A DNA stretch of 54,793 nt from contig NZ_LQOL01000027.1 of the NCBI RefSeq assembly GCF_002101555.1, positions 1 to 54,793 of the forward strand. The letters are read 5' to 3'. This document shows, in pieces, positions 7,881-15,947 of this stretch. Each line of letters opens with the position of its first letter. Positions within the stretch are counted from its first letter, which is position 1. This DNA comes from Mycolicibacterium canariasense. Its GTDB lineage: Bacteria > Actinomycetota > Actinomycetes > Mycobacteriales > Mycobacteriaceae. Position numbers and translations under genes: made by a program. A model generated the notes under the pieces. That model had not been told where the DNA came from and ran no database searches. It saw only the letters and a list, made by a program, of their open reading frames with translations.

Positions 7881-8816
7881 ATGGACATCGTCGATGCACA
7901 AGTGCACGCCAACCTTCTGGGCACCGAAGTCACGCTCGCGATCATGGATGCCTTGGGGATCACCGGCCTGCTGTTTGACGAGTACGTTGGCGTCGATCAC
8001 GATGGGGCTTTACACCCTGGTTATCGGCTGCCCAATGGCACGTTCCGCAGCGTCGCGCCGCATGCCGAAGCCGCGGCCTTGGACCATCCCGACCGATTCG
8101 CCTTCTTGATGCGCGTGGATCCCCTGGACCCTGGCATTGACTGCTGGGTCGAAACCATCAGTGCAGCACCCGGTTTCAAAGCACTGCGTACGCTTGTCAT
8201 CACCGCCGCCCAAAAAGCGGCGTTCATAGACGGTGGTTACCAGCGGCTACTAGAGGTTGCCCAGACCCACGGCCTGCCGGTTTTCGTCGGCTGTCCTGGC
8301 CTGCTACCGCACCTGGCCCGCTACGCCCGGCGCTTCCCCGACGTCCAGTTCGTCATCGATCACTGTGGAGCGGCGACCGACAAGCCAGCCGGGGACGCCA
8401 CCATCGACGACGCGCTGACCCTGGCCCACTATGACAACGTCGCCTTGAAATGGGCGCACGCCCCATCGCTTCTGTCTCAGGCGCCCTACCCGTTCTCCGA
8501 CCTGGATGTCACGCTGCATAGCGCGGTGGATGCCTTCGGTTCGCACCGGGTGATGTGGGCCAGCGACTACACAGCCACCCGCGAGCGAGCGAACTGGGGC
8601 GAGAGCCTGTTCTGCATTCGCCATTGCCCATCGCTGTCCGAGGACGACAAGGAGTGGATCCTCGGTCACACCGCCCGAAAGTTATTGAACTGGACACCCC
8701 CAAATTCGCGCGGGGATCCCGCGCCCCCAAGAGCGGCGACGAGGTCGGGCCGGGAAGACGCGGTTTGCCAAGCCGACAACCACCAGACACGAAGAAAGGA
8801 CACCCAAACAGAATGA
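7881..8816 (+). CDS. Amidohydrolase family 2 protein
   Basis: 311 residues from the ATG at 7881. The first 270 residues form a PF04909-type TIM barrel. The N-terminal metal motif reads DAQVHAN, so the first His of the usual HxH is Gln. Later landmarks are VIDHCGAATD and MWASDYT with the late Asp. By family it is a hydrolase or decarboxylase acting on an organic acid or lactone. The last ~40 residues are polar, rich in Pro, Arg and Gln, and unlikely to be part of the fold. The stop codon overlaps the next gene as ATGA. First gene of the plus-strand operon behind the 34-bp operator. Confidence 0.83.
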   Translation: MDIVDAQVHANLLGTEVTLAIMDALGITGLLFDEYVGVDHDGALHPGYRLPNGTFRSVAPHAEAAALDHPDRFAFLMRVDPLDPGIDCWVETISAAPGFKALRTLVITAAQKAAFIDGGYQRLLEVAQTHGLPVFVGCPGLLPHLARYARRFPDVQFVIDHCGAATDKPAGDATIDDALTLAHYDNVALKWAHAPSLLSQAPYPFSDLDVTLHSAVDAFGSHRVMWASDYTATRERANWGESLFCIRHCPSLSEDDKEWILGHTARKLLNWTPPNSRGDPAPPRAATRSGREDAVCQADNHQTRRKDTQTE

Positions 8817-9691
8817 AAACAGCAATACACTTCGTCGACTTCCTGCCCGGCGCCCCCGAGAAACTGGGCCCGACGCTAGCAGCGGTGGCCAGAACTGCCG
8901 AACAAGCCGGCGCGTCTCTCATCACATTGGCTGATCACTTCTTTCAGATGGAGGCCGTGGACGCACCAGCAGAAAACCCATTCCTGGAGGGATACACCTC
9001 ACTGGGTTTCCTTGCCGCACAGACAGAAGCGATCGAGCTGAGCTTGCTGGTCACCGGGGTCACCTACCGTTACCCAGGCATACTGGCCAAGACAGTCGCC
9101 ACCCTCGATGTGCTGTCCCAGGGACGTTCCATGCTCGGTATCGGCGCCGCATGGTATGAACGCGAACATCGGGGTCTGGGCATCCCCTACCCCTCCTTGA
9201 CGCAGCGCTTCGAAATGCTCGAAGAAACACTCCAGATCTGCGCACAGATGTGGAGCCAGGACGACGGACCCTACCGCGGCAAGCACTACCAGCTCGCCGA
9301 GACGATCTGTCAACCCCAACCCATACGGCACCCACCGGTCATCATCGGCGGGGACGGGGAAAAGAAGACGCTGCGCCTGGTCGCCGAATACGCCGACGTC
9401 TGGAACAGCGTCACCGAGGACGCCGAAATCCTGAAGCACAAGATTGAAGTGCTGCAGCGGCACTGCGATACCGCCGGACGCGACGCAGCTGAGATCCGCA
9501 AGACCGTAGGCCTCGGCCATCACACCGAACCCTTCACCGACACAGCGGCATTCATGCGCACCATGGAGAGCTACGCCGCGCTCGGCGTCGAAATGGTCAA
9601 CATCGGCGTGTTCCCCGATGTCTCGGATCCCGTGGGATACGTTGCCCGCCTTGGCGATCAGATCATCCCCCAGCTGTCGTCACTGAGCTGA
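8813..9691 (+). CDS. LLM-class F420-dependent oxidoreductase
   Basis: 292-residue luciferase-like (bacterial luciferase TIM-barrel) enzyme. Landmarks are the start KTAIHFVDF, a DVLSQGRSMLGIGAAWYEREHRGLGI segment lining the cofactor pocket, and RHPPVIIGGDGEKKTLRLVAEYADVWN. These are features of actinobacterial F420-type LLM proteins. Flavin use instead of F420 cannot be excluded. The ATG overlaps the amidohydrolase stop by 4 nt (translational coupling). It probably oxidises or reduces a pathway intermediate together with the next gene. Confidence 0.87.
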   Translation: MKTAIHFVDFLPGAPEKLGPTLAAVARTAEQAGASLITLADHFFQMEAVDAPAENPFLEGYTSLGFLAAQTEAIELSLLVTGVTYRYPGILAKTVATLDVLSQGRSMLGIGAAWYEREHRGLGIPYPSLTQRFEMLEETLQICAQMWSQDDGPYRGKHYQLAETICQPQPIRHPPVIIGGDGEKKTLRLVAEYADVWNSVTEDAEILKHKIEVLQRHCDTAGRDAAEIRKTVGLGHHTEPFTDTAAFMRTMESYAALGVEMVNIGVFPDVSDPVGYVARLGDQIIPQLSSLS

Positions 9692-9765
9692 CGACACCCC
9701 CGGTATTTCCCGAATCGTCCGCACGACGCCGCGGCAACCCAAGCCGCAAGAAAGGAAATCCTGCG

Positions 9766-10638
9766 ATGCGCTTCGCCTTCAAGACCTCACCACAGAACAC
9801 CACGTGGCCCGACCTGCTGGCAGTCTGGGCGGCGGCCGACGACATCGACATCTTCGAGTCCGGCTTCACCTTCGACCACTTCTACCCCGTGACCGGCGGG
9901 CCCTCCACCGGCCCGTGCCTGGAAGGCTGGACCACGCTGACGGCGCTGGCTCAGGCCACCAAGCGACTGCGGCTGGGCACGATGGTGACCGGCATCCACC
10001 ACCGCCACCCCGCAGTGCTGGCCAACATGGCCGCGGCCCTCGACATCATCTCGAACGGACGACTAGAGCTGGGCATCGGAGCGGGATGGAACGAGGAGGA
10101 GTCACACGCCTACGGCATCGAGCTGGGCAGCCTCAAGGAACGCTTCGACCGGTTCGAAGAAGCCTGCGAGGTGCTGACCAGTCTGCTCAGCCGGGACACC
10201 ACGACGTTCGACGGCCACTACTACCATCTCGACACAGCTCGCAACGAACCCAAAGGCCCACAACGCCCGCACCCACCCATCACGATCGCCGGCAAAGGCG
10301 AAAAGCGCACCCTGCGCCTGGTTGCCCGCTACGCGCAACGGTGGGACTTCGGCGACGGTACGGACGTGACGGAGTTTGCCCGCAAACGCGACGTGCTGGG
10401 CGCGCATTGCGCCGATATTGGACGCAACCCCCACGACATCACCTTGTGTGCCCACCTTCGCCTCGAATCGGACCGCAACTACGGGAACATCGTCGAGCAG
10501 GCAGCGGCACTGGAGCCCGAAGGACTGGGTCTGGCAGTCATTTACCTCGATCCCCCTCACGACCCCGCCATGCTGGAACCGCTCGCCACAGCCATCCAAG
10601 CTTCGGACCTCCTTCGCCAGAGCACCGCCTGGGATTGA
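9766..10638 (+). CDS. LLM-class F420-dependent oxidoreductase (TIGR03560-like)
   Basis: 290 residues. GAAAGGA lies 9-10 nt before the ATG. It opens with MRFAFKTSPQNTTWPDLLAV, then has VTGIHHRHPAVLANMAAALD, GRLELGIGAGWNEEES and PHPPITIAGKGEKRTLRLVA. These are hallmarks of the mycobacterial TIGR03560 group of F420-dependent LLM oxidoreductases. It is a close paralogue of the LLM at 40759..41595, which has its own TetR. Third gene of the plus-strand MarR regulon, 74 nt behind the preceding LLM gene. Confidence 0.9.
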   Translation: MRFAFKTSPQNTTWPDLLAVWAAADDIDIFESGFTFDHFYPVTGGPSTGPCLEGWTTLTALAQATKRLRLGTMVTGIHHRHPAVLANMAAALDIISNGRLELGIGAGWNEEESHAYGIELGSLKERFDRFEEACEVLTSLLSRDTTTFDGHYYHLDTARNEPKGPQRPHPPITIAGKGEKRTLRLVARYAQRWDFGDGTDVTEFARKRDVLGAHCADIGRNPHDITLCAHLRLESDRNYGNIVEQAAALEPEGLGLAVIYLDPPHDPAMLEPLATAIQASDLLRQSTAWD

Positions 10639-11196
10639 TACCGAGGCGCGACCCTAGGACCGTCCTGGTTCACACCGCTGTGCAACGGGAACCGTCCCTG
10701 CGCCAACAGGTTCAACTCCGTGAGCGTTCCATTCGACCGAAAATCGTGCATCTATTGGCGAGAACTCCTGGTGGGATGTCCGTCGGAGGCACGGATCTGC
10801 CGGCGCGGATCGCTGCCCCCATGCCAAGGCGGACGGGGTCGGGACCTTTCCAGCTCCCGCCATACGGGCAAGGCGGAGACCTCCTGCGGGGCAGGGTTGC
10901 CGGGGGAGCGGGGACGCCGTTGTCGCTGATGTCATGGTCGAACCTGCCTGACGCCAATGGGTTGAAGACGCGTCCGACCTAGGATTCGCATCGGAAGCCG
11001 TGCCAAGTCCCCGAACCGCTCTGTACGTCGCTACGTGCAACCTTCGACGTGGCCGTCTCCGACGACTCAACGCCGGACAGGGCTCAGATGGCTAGCCGCG
11101 TACATGAGGTGGTCTTCGAGACGCCCGGTGGTCTGCGGCCGCTATCTGTGTCGGCTCCGGTCGAATCCTGAGCAGCCTGCTCGGGGTGGGTTCCAG
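10639..11196. other. 558-bp gap, no recognised gene
   Basis: No frame on either strand carries a recognisable domain. Open frames here (for example 10712..10957 minus and 10720..10929 plus) have atypical composition and lack ribosome binding sites. The segment abuts the C-terminal end of an IS30 transposase remnant and is likely insertion-sequence flank or decayed coding sequence. Confidence 0.4.
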
Positions 11197-11880
11197 TCAA
11201 CGTCGCAACACCGACGGACTGTCTGAGGCTAGTAAGGCTGCGAATAGGTGGACGGGGCAACGGTCTTGGAGGACCATTCGGGGGCGCTGGTTAAGTCATT
11301 CTCGACAGCCAGCAGGTGCTTCAGCGAATGGTTGGCGAGGGTGACGCCCTCAGGGAAGTAATCGCGCAGCAGGCCGTTCGTGTTCTCGTCGGTGCCCCGT
11401 TGCCAGGGCGATCGAGAGTCGCAGAAATAGGCGGGGGCGCCGTAGATCCTGCATGCGGGACACCAGAGCGGCGTGCAATGAGTCAGCGTCAGCGCGGGCC
11501 AGATGCACCAAGCGCAGCACCCGCGTTTGGCGGTCGACCAGAGTGCCGATCGCCGAGAGGTGGTAGTCGCCGGTGATGAGAGCGCCCTCCCAATGGCTAG
11601 CCCGTGACCGCTCGACAGGCGGGAACGGCCGATCGTGGATAGTCAGCATTGGCTGCTGACACCGCGGTCGCCGGGGCTGCGTGCGCTGATGGGCTCGGCG
11701 GTGATCCCGACCGCGGTACGCAGCGGTGAGCGACGGTGCGGCGCCAGCCGCGATGGTCGCATGAAACGTGAATTCCGTTGATAAACAGCGTGATAGATAC
11801 TTTCGCGGCATAATCACATGGACGGATCCGCAGAGAGCCGTTGCCGGAGGTGGCGGCTGATCTGTTGTGGGCTCCACCGA
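11197..11880 (-). mobile_element. IS30-family element remnant, transposase frameshifted
   Basis: Read on the minus strand in several frames, this encodes a broken IS30 transposase: ESIYHAVYQRNSRFMRPS, SRLAPHRRSPLRT, MLTIHDRPF, HWEGALITG, SAIGTLVDRQTRVLRLVHL, WQRGTDENTNGLLRDYFPEG (with the catalytic Glu), and the C-terminus RPRMVLQDRCPVHLFAALLA ending at a TGA at 11197. The first catalytic Asp of WEGD is Ala here. At least three frameshifts are needed, and the N-terminal HTH is missing or unrecognisable. The element is dead. It separates the MarR/LLM regulon from the ADH/MarR/YceI module. Confidence 0.85.
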
Positions 11881-12015
11881 CGGCCAAGCAGTTCGATGAC
11901 CAGGCCCCTTCTTCATCCGACGCGACGATGCCAACACAACCTCCGGAATCTATGGAACTTGTGCGATGGGGCCGAGTCGGCGCATCGCCAGGCGACCGTT
12001 CGATGACTGAAGTCT

Positions 12016-12966
12016 TCAGAAACGCAGCACAAGGCGGCCACGGATACCACCCCGTTCCAGGAGCTGATGCGCCTCTGCGGCGTCGTCTGCGGGCAGCTCG
12101 CGGGCTACGCGCAGCGTGAGCCCTCCTGTGGAAGCCTGGTCGGACAGGTAGTCCAGTCGTGGTTTGCGGGCGATGTCCGGTCCTACCCAGACTGTCTCCA
12201 CTTTCAGGTCGTATCCGCGATCCACTGCGCCACCTAGTTCGGGTGGACGCACGGCGACGTAGGTGCCGCCTGCCCGAATGGCGGGTGCGACGGTGTTACC
12301 CAGTACTGCGCTATCGACCAGGGCGTCGACGCCACCTGGTGCATGACGCCGAATGTGTGCTGCCACGTCCTGGCCGCGGTCGACGACGACGTCAGCGCCG
12401 AGGGCCTCCAATAGTGAACGGTCGTGGGGCGCCGCGTCGGCGATGACACGGAACCCCCGCTGTTTGGCCAGTTCGATGACATACCCTCCCAGGACACCTG
12501 CACCCCCGGTCACCGCCACGAGTCCGCCGGCGAGGCTGTCGAGCTTGTCCAGCACTTGGAGCGCGGTGAGCCCGTTCATCAAAATCGTTGAGCCAGCTGC
12601 AAAATCGTGGCCATGTGGGAGCCGGGTTATCGAATCCGGCGAGACGACGACTTTCTCGGCGTATGTTCCGCCACCGTCGATCACAGGCGCTTTAATGGCC
12701 AGAACCTTGTCGCCGGGTACGTAGCCCGTCGCCGGATCGGCGTCATCAACGATTCCCGCGGCGTCCCAGCCGGGAATGAGAGGAGGTTCCACGGCGGCGT
12801 ACATGGGGTGCAGGGGTCGATGGCTACGTGTGACCGCATCTGTAGGGTTAACCGCCGCCGCAAGGACACGCACGCGCACCTGATTCGGTCCGACAGGCGG
12901 CTCCGCGATGTCGAATGCTTGCAACACTTCCGGCCCGCCTGGGACGCTGAATCCGATGACCTTCAC
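12016..12966 (-). CDS. Zinc-type alcohol dehydrogenase / quinone-reductase-like MDR protein
   Basis: 316 residues from the GTG at 12966, which overlaps the stop of the upstream MarR gene as GTGA. It is a medium-chain dehydrogenase/reductase: GroES-like domain (VRVLAAAVNPTD), then a Rossmann domain with AVTGGAGVLGGYVIELA. No structural or catalytic zinc Cys cluster is visible, which places it near NADPH:quinone oxidoreductases/enoyl reductases. The expected role is two-electron reduction of quinones or enones by NADPH in the cytoplasm. Co-transcription with MarR, opposite to YceI and an azoreductase, suggests a quinone or electrophile stress response. Confidence 0.87.
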   Translation of the reverse strand: MKVIGFSVPGGPEVLQAFDIAEPPVGPNQVRVRVLAAAVNPTDAVTRSHRPLHPMYAAVEPPLIPGWDAAGIVDDADPATGYVPGDKVLAIKAPVIDGGGTYAEKVVVSPDSITRLPHGHDFAAGSTILMNGLTALQVLDKLDSLAGGLVAVTGGAGVLGGYVIELAKQRGFRVIADAAPHDRSLLEALGADVVVDRGQDVAAHIRRHAPGGVDALVDSAVLGNTVAPAIRAGGTYVAVRPPELGGAVDRGYDLKVETVWVGPDIARKPRLDYLSDQASTGGLTLRVARELPADDAAEAHQLLERGGIRGRLVLRF

Positions 12967-13586
12967 GAGTGATCTCCGACGCCGGACACGCTCGTGAGAT
13001 GACCCTGGTCCACGGGTGTGCACGATGACCCGCTTCTGTCACCTTGGCTCGCGTCCTCCGCCTGCGGGACGAAGCCAGGTGCGTCGCGCCCGTTGGGGTC
13101 GAGGATCCCGGCCACTGCGGGATCGATCGCGGCGACGATACGGCGTGCCGCATGACCCAGGCCGGCTAGTTCTGTGTCCGTGAGCGTCTCGACGACGAGG
13201 CGACGAGCTTCGGCGACGTGGCCGGGAGCGCTCTGCTCAAGCTTCTCGACTCCGGCCTCGGTCAGCTGGACCTCGGTCCGGCGGCCGGGTCCCCGGCGGG
13301 AAAGGCGCTGCAGCCACCCGGCGGTCTCAAGGCGTGAGACCGCGTGGGACAACCGCGACAACGACCCACGCGCGTGAAGGGCCAACTCGCTCATCGCCCG
13401 CTTGCGCTCCGGCGCCTCCGACAACTCCACCAACACGTGATATTCGAACAAGTTCAACCCCGCATCCCGGCTCAGTTGTGCGTCCAACCGGGCGGGCAAC
13501 AGGGTCACCAAGGCCATCAGCGACACCCACTCACGAAGCTGCCCGGCAGACAGCCATTGATCCAGCGGCTCTTGACCAATATCCAT
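12963..13586 (-). CDS. MarR family regulator with extended C-terminus
   Basis: 207 residues. The first ~155 form a MarR winged helix: LFEYHVLVELSEAPERKRAMSEL, RGSLSRLSHAVSRLETAGW (recognition), LSRRGPGRRTEVQLTEAG (wing). The last ~50 residues are polar and look disordered; they are absent from most MarR proteins. It overlaps the ADH gene by 4 nt. A near-perfect palindrome at 13603..13620 directly precedes it, so autorepression is likely. Confidence 0.87.
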   Translation of the reverse strand: MDIGQEPLDQWLSAGQLREWVSLMALVTLLPARLDAQLSRDAGLNLFEYHVLVELSEAPERKRAMSELALHARGSLSRLSHAVSRLETAGWLQRLSRRGPGRRTEVQLTEAGVEKLEQSAPGHVAEARRLVVETLTDTELAGLGHAARRIVAAIDPAVAGILDPNGRDAPGFVPQAEDASQGDRSGSSCTPVDQGHLTSVSGVGDHS

Positions 13587-13602
13587 CTTGTCAGCGTACC
13601 TC

Positions 13603-13620
13603 GACTTTAATATTCAAGTC
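13603..13620. promoter_or_regulatory. Probable MarR operator GACTTTAATATTCAAGTC
   Basis: An 18-bp near-palindrome (one mismatched pair: GACTT-T/G-AATATT) ending 17 nt upstream of the MarR start. AT-rich centre and size fit a MarR dimer site. Confidence 0.6.
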
Positions 13621-13816
13621 TAACCCTGCAGTGGTGCGCCGGTCGCAATGGAAAACGTGGTCCGACTCTCAGGGTTCAGTCGTGTTGAGCACGCTAAAGA
13701 CCGACCGCCACGTGACTTCGATGCTCGTGTACCGGCATCACCGCCCAACTTTTTGTACGCGACGCCATTCCTGACACATGGTGAACATGAAGGTTCAAGT
13801 AGATAATGCAAACAAT

Positions 13817-13834
13817 ATGTTGTACGTTCAACAT
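13817..13834. promoter_or_regulatory. Palindrome ATGTTGTACGTTCAACAT upstream of YceI gene
   Basis: Inverted repeat with ATGTTG/CAACAT arms and a nearly symmetric centre, 53 nt before the YceI start. It probably is an operator or activator site for the YceI-azoreductase operon, perhaps for the divergent MarR. Its arms differ from the site at 13603, so a second regulator is also possible. Confidence 0.45.
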
Positions 13835-13886
13835 GTAAGCGCGGTTTCGAGACCAGCGCCTCCGATGGAGGGAAGGAGTGATTACC

Positions 13887-14408
13887 GTGGCTAATGCAGC
13901 CATAACGGATCTGCACAGCCTGAGCGGCGTGTGGCGACTCGACCCACACGCCACCACCCTGAGGTGGCGCACTCGGCTGCTGTCCGTCCCGGTCGCCAAG
14001 GGAGTCATGCGGGCCAAGGGGGGTCGCGCCGAAGTCTCCAGTGCGGGCAGGGCCTCGGGCACATTTGTGGTCGACCCGGAATCGATTACTTCGCGGATCG
14101 CAAAGCGTGACGCACACCTACGATCCTCTGACTACTTCGACGCGGAAAAGTATCCCGCGATCACGTTCACCTCTAGCGAGGTCCGCTCAGTCGGCCCCGG
14201 TGAGGTGCAAATCATCGGCGATATCGAGGTCCACGGCCATACGTCAGCGCTGACGGCGACAGGTCACATCGTCGCGCGCGATCGACGTGCCACCCTCACG
14301 GCCACCGCACGCATCGGCAACGACGTCCTACACATGAAAGACATGGACCGCTTTACCACCGAAGTCACCGTGGAGGCCCACTACACCTTCTCCGATTCAC
14401 CGTCGTAA
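13887..14408 (+). CDS. YceI family protein
   Basis: 173 residues from the GTG at 13887, chosen because GGAGGGAAGGAG lies 8 nt upstream; an in-frame GTG at 13878 would overlap that site. It shows the YceI lipid-binding beta-barrel pattern: LSGVWRLDPHATTLRWRTR, RDAHLRSSDYFDAEKYPAITF and a late HMKDMDRFTTEVTVEAHYTF. No signal peptide is seen, so it is probably cytoplasmic, unlike E. coli YceI. Members bind isoprenoid or other amphiphiles and are often induced by stress. It is followed 29 nt later by an azoreductase gene in the same operon. Confidence 0.87.
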   Translation: MANAAITDLHSLSGVWRLDPHATTLRWRTRLLSVPVAKGVMRAKGGRAEVSSAGRASGTFVVDPESITSRIAKRDAHLRSSDYFDAEKYPAITFTSSEVRSVGPGEVQIIGDIEVHGHTSALTATGHIVARDRRATLTATARIGNDVLHMKDMDRFTTEVTVEAHYTFSDSPS

Positions 14409-14437
14409 ACACCAACCCCACCAAGGAGATTGAAGAA

Positions 14438-15091
14438 ATGACACTGTTCCGTCTCGACGCGAGCATCCGCGTCGAAGGTTCCCACAGCCGCGAGATCGCC
14501 GACATTGCGCAACAGGAATGGCTCGCAGCCAACCCCGAAGCTGCCGTCATCCGCCGCAGCGTCGGCACCGAACCCATTCCATCCACTGCCTGGGGCACAG
14601 CAGCATTCGCCGGTTACACTCCGGAAGAACACCGCACCCCCGAACAGCGCGAGGCCGTCCGCTTAGCGACAACTCTCGCCGACGAACTCCTGGCCGCCGA
14701 CGCGTTCCTGTTCGCTGTCCCGCTCTACAACTACGGGGTCTCTCAACACTTCAAGTCGTGGGTGGACATGATCATCACCGATCCACGATTTAATCCGGCC
14801 GAACCGCCCGCGATCGCCGGCAAGCCGGCAATCCTGGTCACCGTCCACGGCGGTTACTACGCCGAGGGAACTCCCCGTCACGGCTGGGATCACGCCACGG
14901 CGTGGATGCAGCGCATCCTCAATGACGTCTGGGGCCTCGACCTCGACACCGTGGTATCTGAATTCAGCTTGGTTGGCGTCAATCCTGCACTCGACGAGTT
15001 CAAAGACCTCGCAGCCACCCTGCGCGCTGACGCCGAAAACCGGGCACGTGAACTCGGACATCGGCTAGCAATCCCGTCAGCTAGCCGATGA
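14438..15091 (+). CDS. azoR: FMN-dependent NADH-azoreductase (flavodoxin-like fold)
   Basis: 217 residues. CAAGGAGATTGAAG precedes the ATG. Flavodoxin-like quinone reductase/azoreductase features are LFRLDASIRVEGSHSREIAD (FMN phosphate loop), FLFAVPLYNYGVSQHFKSWVD (the conserved PxYNxxxPxxLKxWxD-type segment) and LVTVHGGYYAEGTP. It reduces quinones and azo dyes with NAD(P)H, probably protecting from electrophiles. Second gene of the YceI operon, divergent from MarR-ADH. Confidence 0.87.
   Translation: MTLFRLDASIRVEGSHSREIADIAQQEWLAANPEAAVIRRSVGTEPIPSTAWGTAAFAGYTPEEHRTPEQREAVRLATTLADELLAADAFLFAVPLYNYGVSQHFKSWVDMIITDPRFNPAEPPAIAGKPAILVTVHGGYYAEGTPRHGWDHATAWMQRILNDVWGLDLDTVVSEFSLVGVNPALDEFKDLAATLRADAENRARELGHRLAIPSASR
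15059..15090 (+). terminator. Hairpin over the azoR stop codon
   Basis: An 11-bp perfect stem (CATCGGCTAGC / GCTAGCCGATG) with a 10-nt loop spans the last codons of azoR. No T-tract follows, so it could be a Rho-independent-like terminator of the U-less actinobacterial kind or an mRNA-stabilising structure. Confidence 0.4.
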
Positions 15092-15947
15092 CGTAGGTTC
15101 TCGCGTTATGAGACTTCGCGCGGATGAGCAGAGGCTGTGGCCACGCAGGTGATTGTCGTCGACGGTGTCGATGCGGGCCGGGCTGAACCTCGCAGATCAG
15201 GACGGCGACGTGTACGTAGGGCGGTACCGGCGATTGGGATTCGTCGTGGTCGGTGAGACGGATTCGTAGACAGATGCGGGCGCATCGACTTTCAGCCGGT
15301 GAATGCGGCAAGCTCGTACGGATACTGCCGAGATTCTCGAGGTCACCTGGATCGGGCGGGCTCTGCATAATCGCGAGATAGCCGCCGAGCAGGCTTCCGA
15401 AGCCATCTCCCGTGTCGGCGTCAGCCGCGACGATTTCGACCTCGCCTCCAGCTGACTTCTCACACTAGGCGCTTCGGTCTCGAAAAGTGCTGCTCACCAG
15501 TGCAATTGGCCTCTACGGTAAGGTAGGGACACCAGGCGGCCTGGTCAACGTTGGACACGACGTGTCCAAGCGTGATCACGAGATCGGCGACTCCGGCAGA
15601 CAGCGGTCCAAGGGGTGATGCCGCGAACCTCCAACCTGCTCGGGCCCTATTCCACACCCGCCGACGGGGTTTGCCGGTCCGCACTCGTTGCGGTTGTGGC
15701 CCTCCTGCAGCTCGTCCGCGCCAATTCCGGAGTGATCCAACGTAAACAACGCGTTCTCGATAGCGTGCGCAGGTAGTCCAATCAAACTGAGATAGCAGTG
15801 CCGGGATCCCGTTTCCTTCAAGAGGACAGTGTGGACGAGATCCTCGAGGGGCAAACCTCTCCGGCCTTCGCCTATCAATGGGCCTGCAGAGCAGACATTC
15901 CCGTCACTTGGTTCGCACCAGGAATGCCTGCTGCGCATCGGGAGAAA
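15092..15947. other. 856-bp gap with possible gene fragments
   Basis: No confidently recognised gene. Minus-strand frames at 15460..15684 and 15576..15938 overlap each other and lack domains. A short plus-strand frame at 15303..15455 is listed separately. The pattern of overlapping short open frames suggests decayed coding sequence between the azoreductase and amidase modules. Confidence 0.4.
15303..15455 (+). CDS. Small hypothetical ORF (50 residues), possibly a gene fragment
   Basis: An ATG-started frame with balanced, helix-like composition (TAEILEVTWIGRALHNREIA, then VGVSRDDFDLASS). GGTGA precedes the start weakly. It may be the C-terminal stump of a lost gene. I recognise no family. Confidence 0.25.
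   Translation: MRQARTDTAEILEVTWIGRALHNREIAAEQASEAISRVGVSRDDFDLASS

Noticed and set aside
11350..11937. 195-residue minus-strand ORF as an intact transposase
   Set aside because: Only its middle resembles IS30 and the ends are out of frame. The catalytic Asp in WEGD is changed and the Glu-containing part is in another frame, so it is a remnant.
12963..13586. Possible fusion of MarR with a second C-terminal domain
   Set aside because: The ~50 extra residues are polar, low-complexity and overlap the next gene's start. They look like an extension, not a domain.
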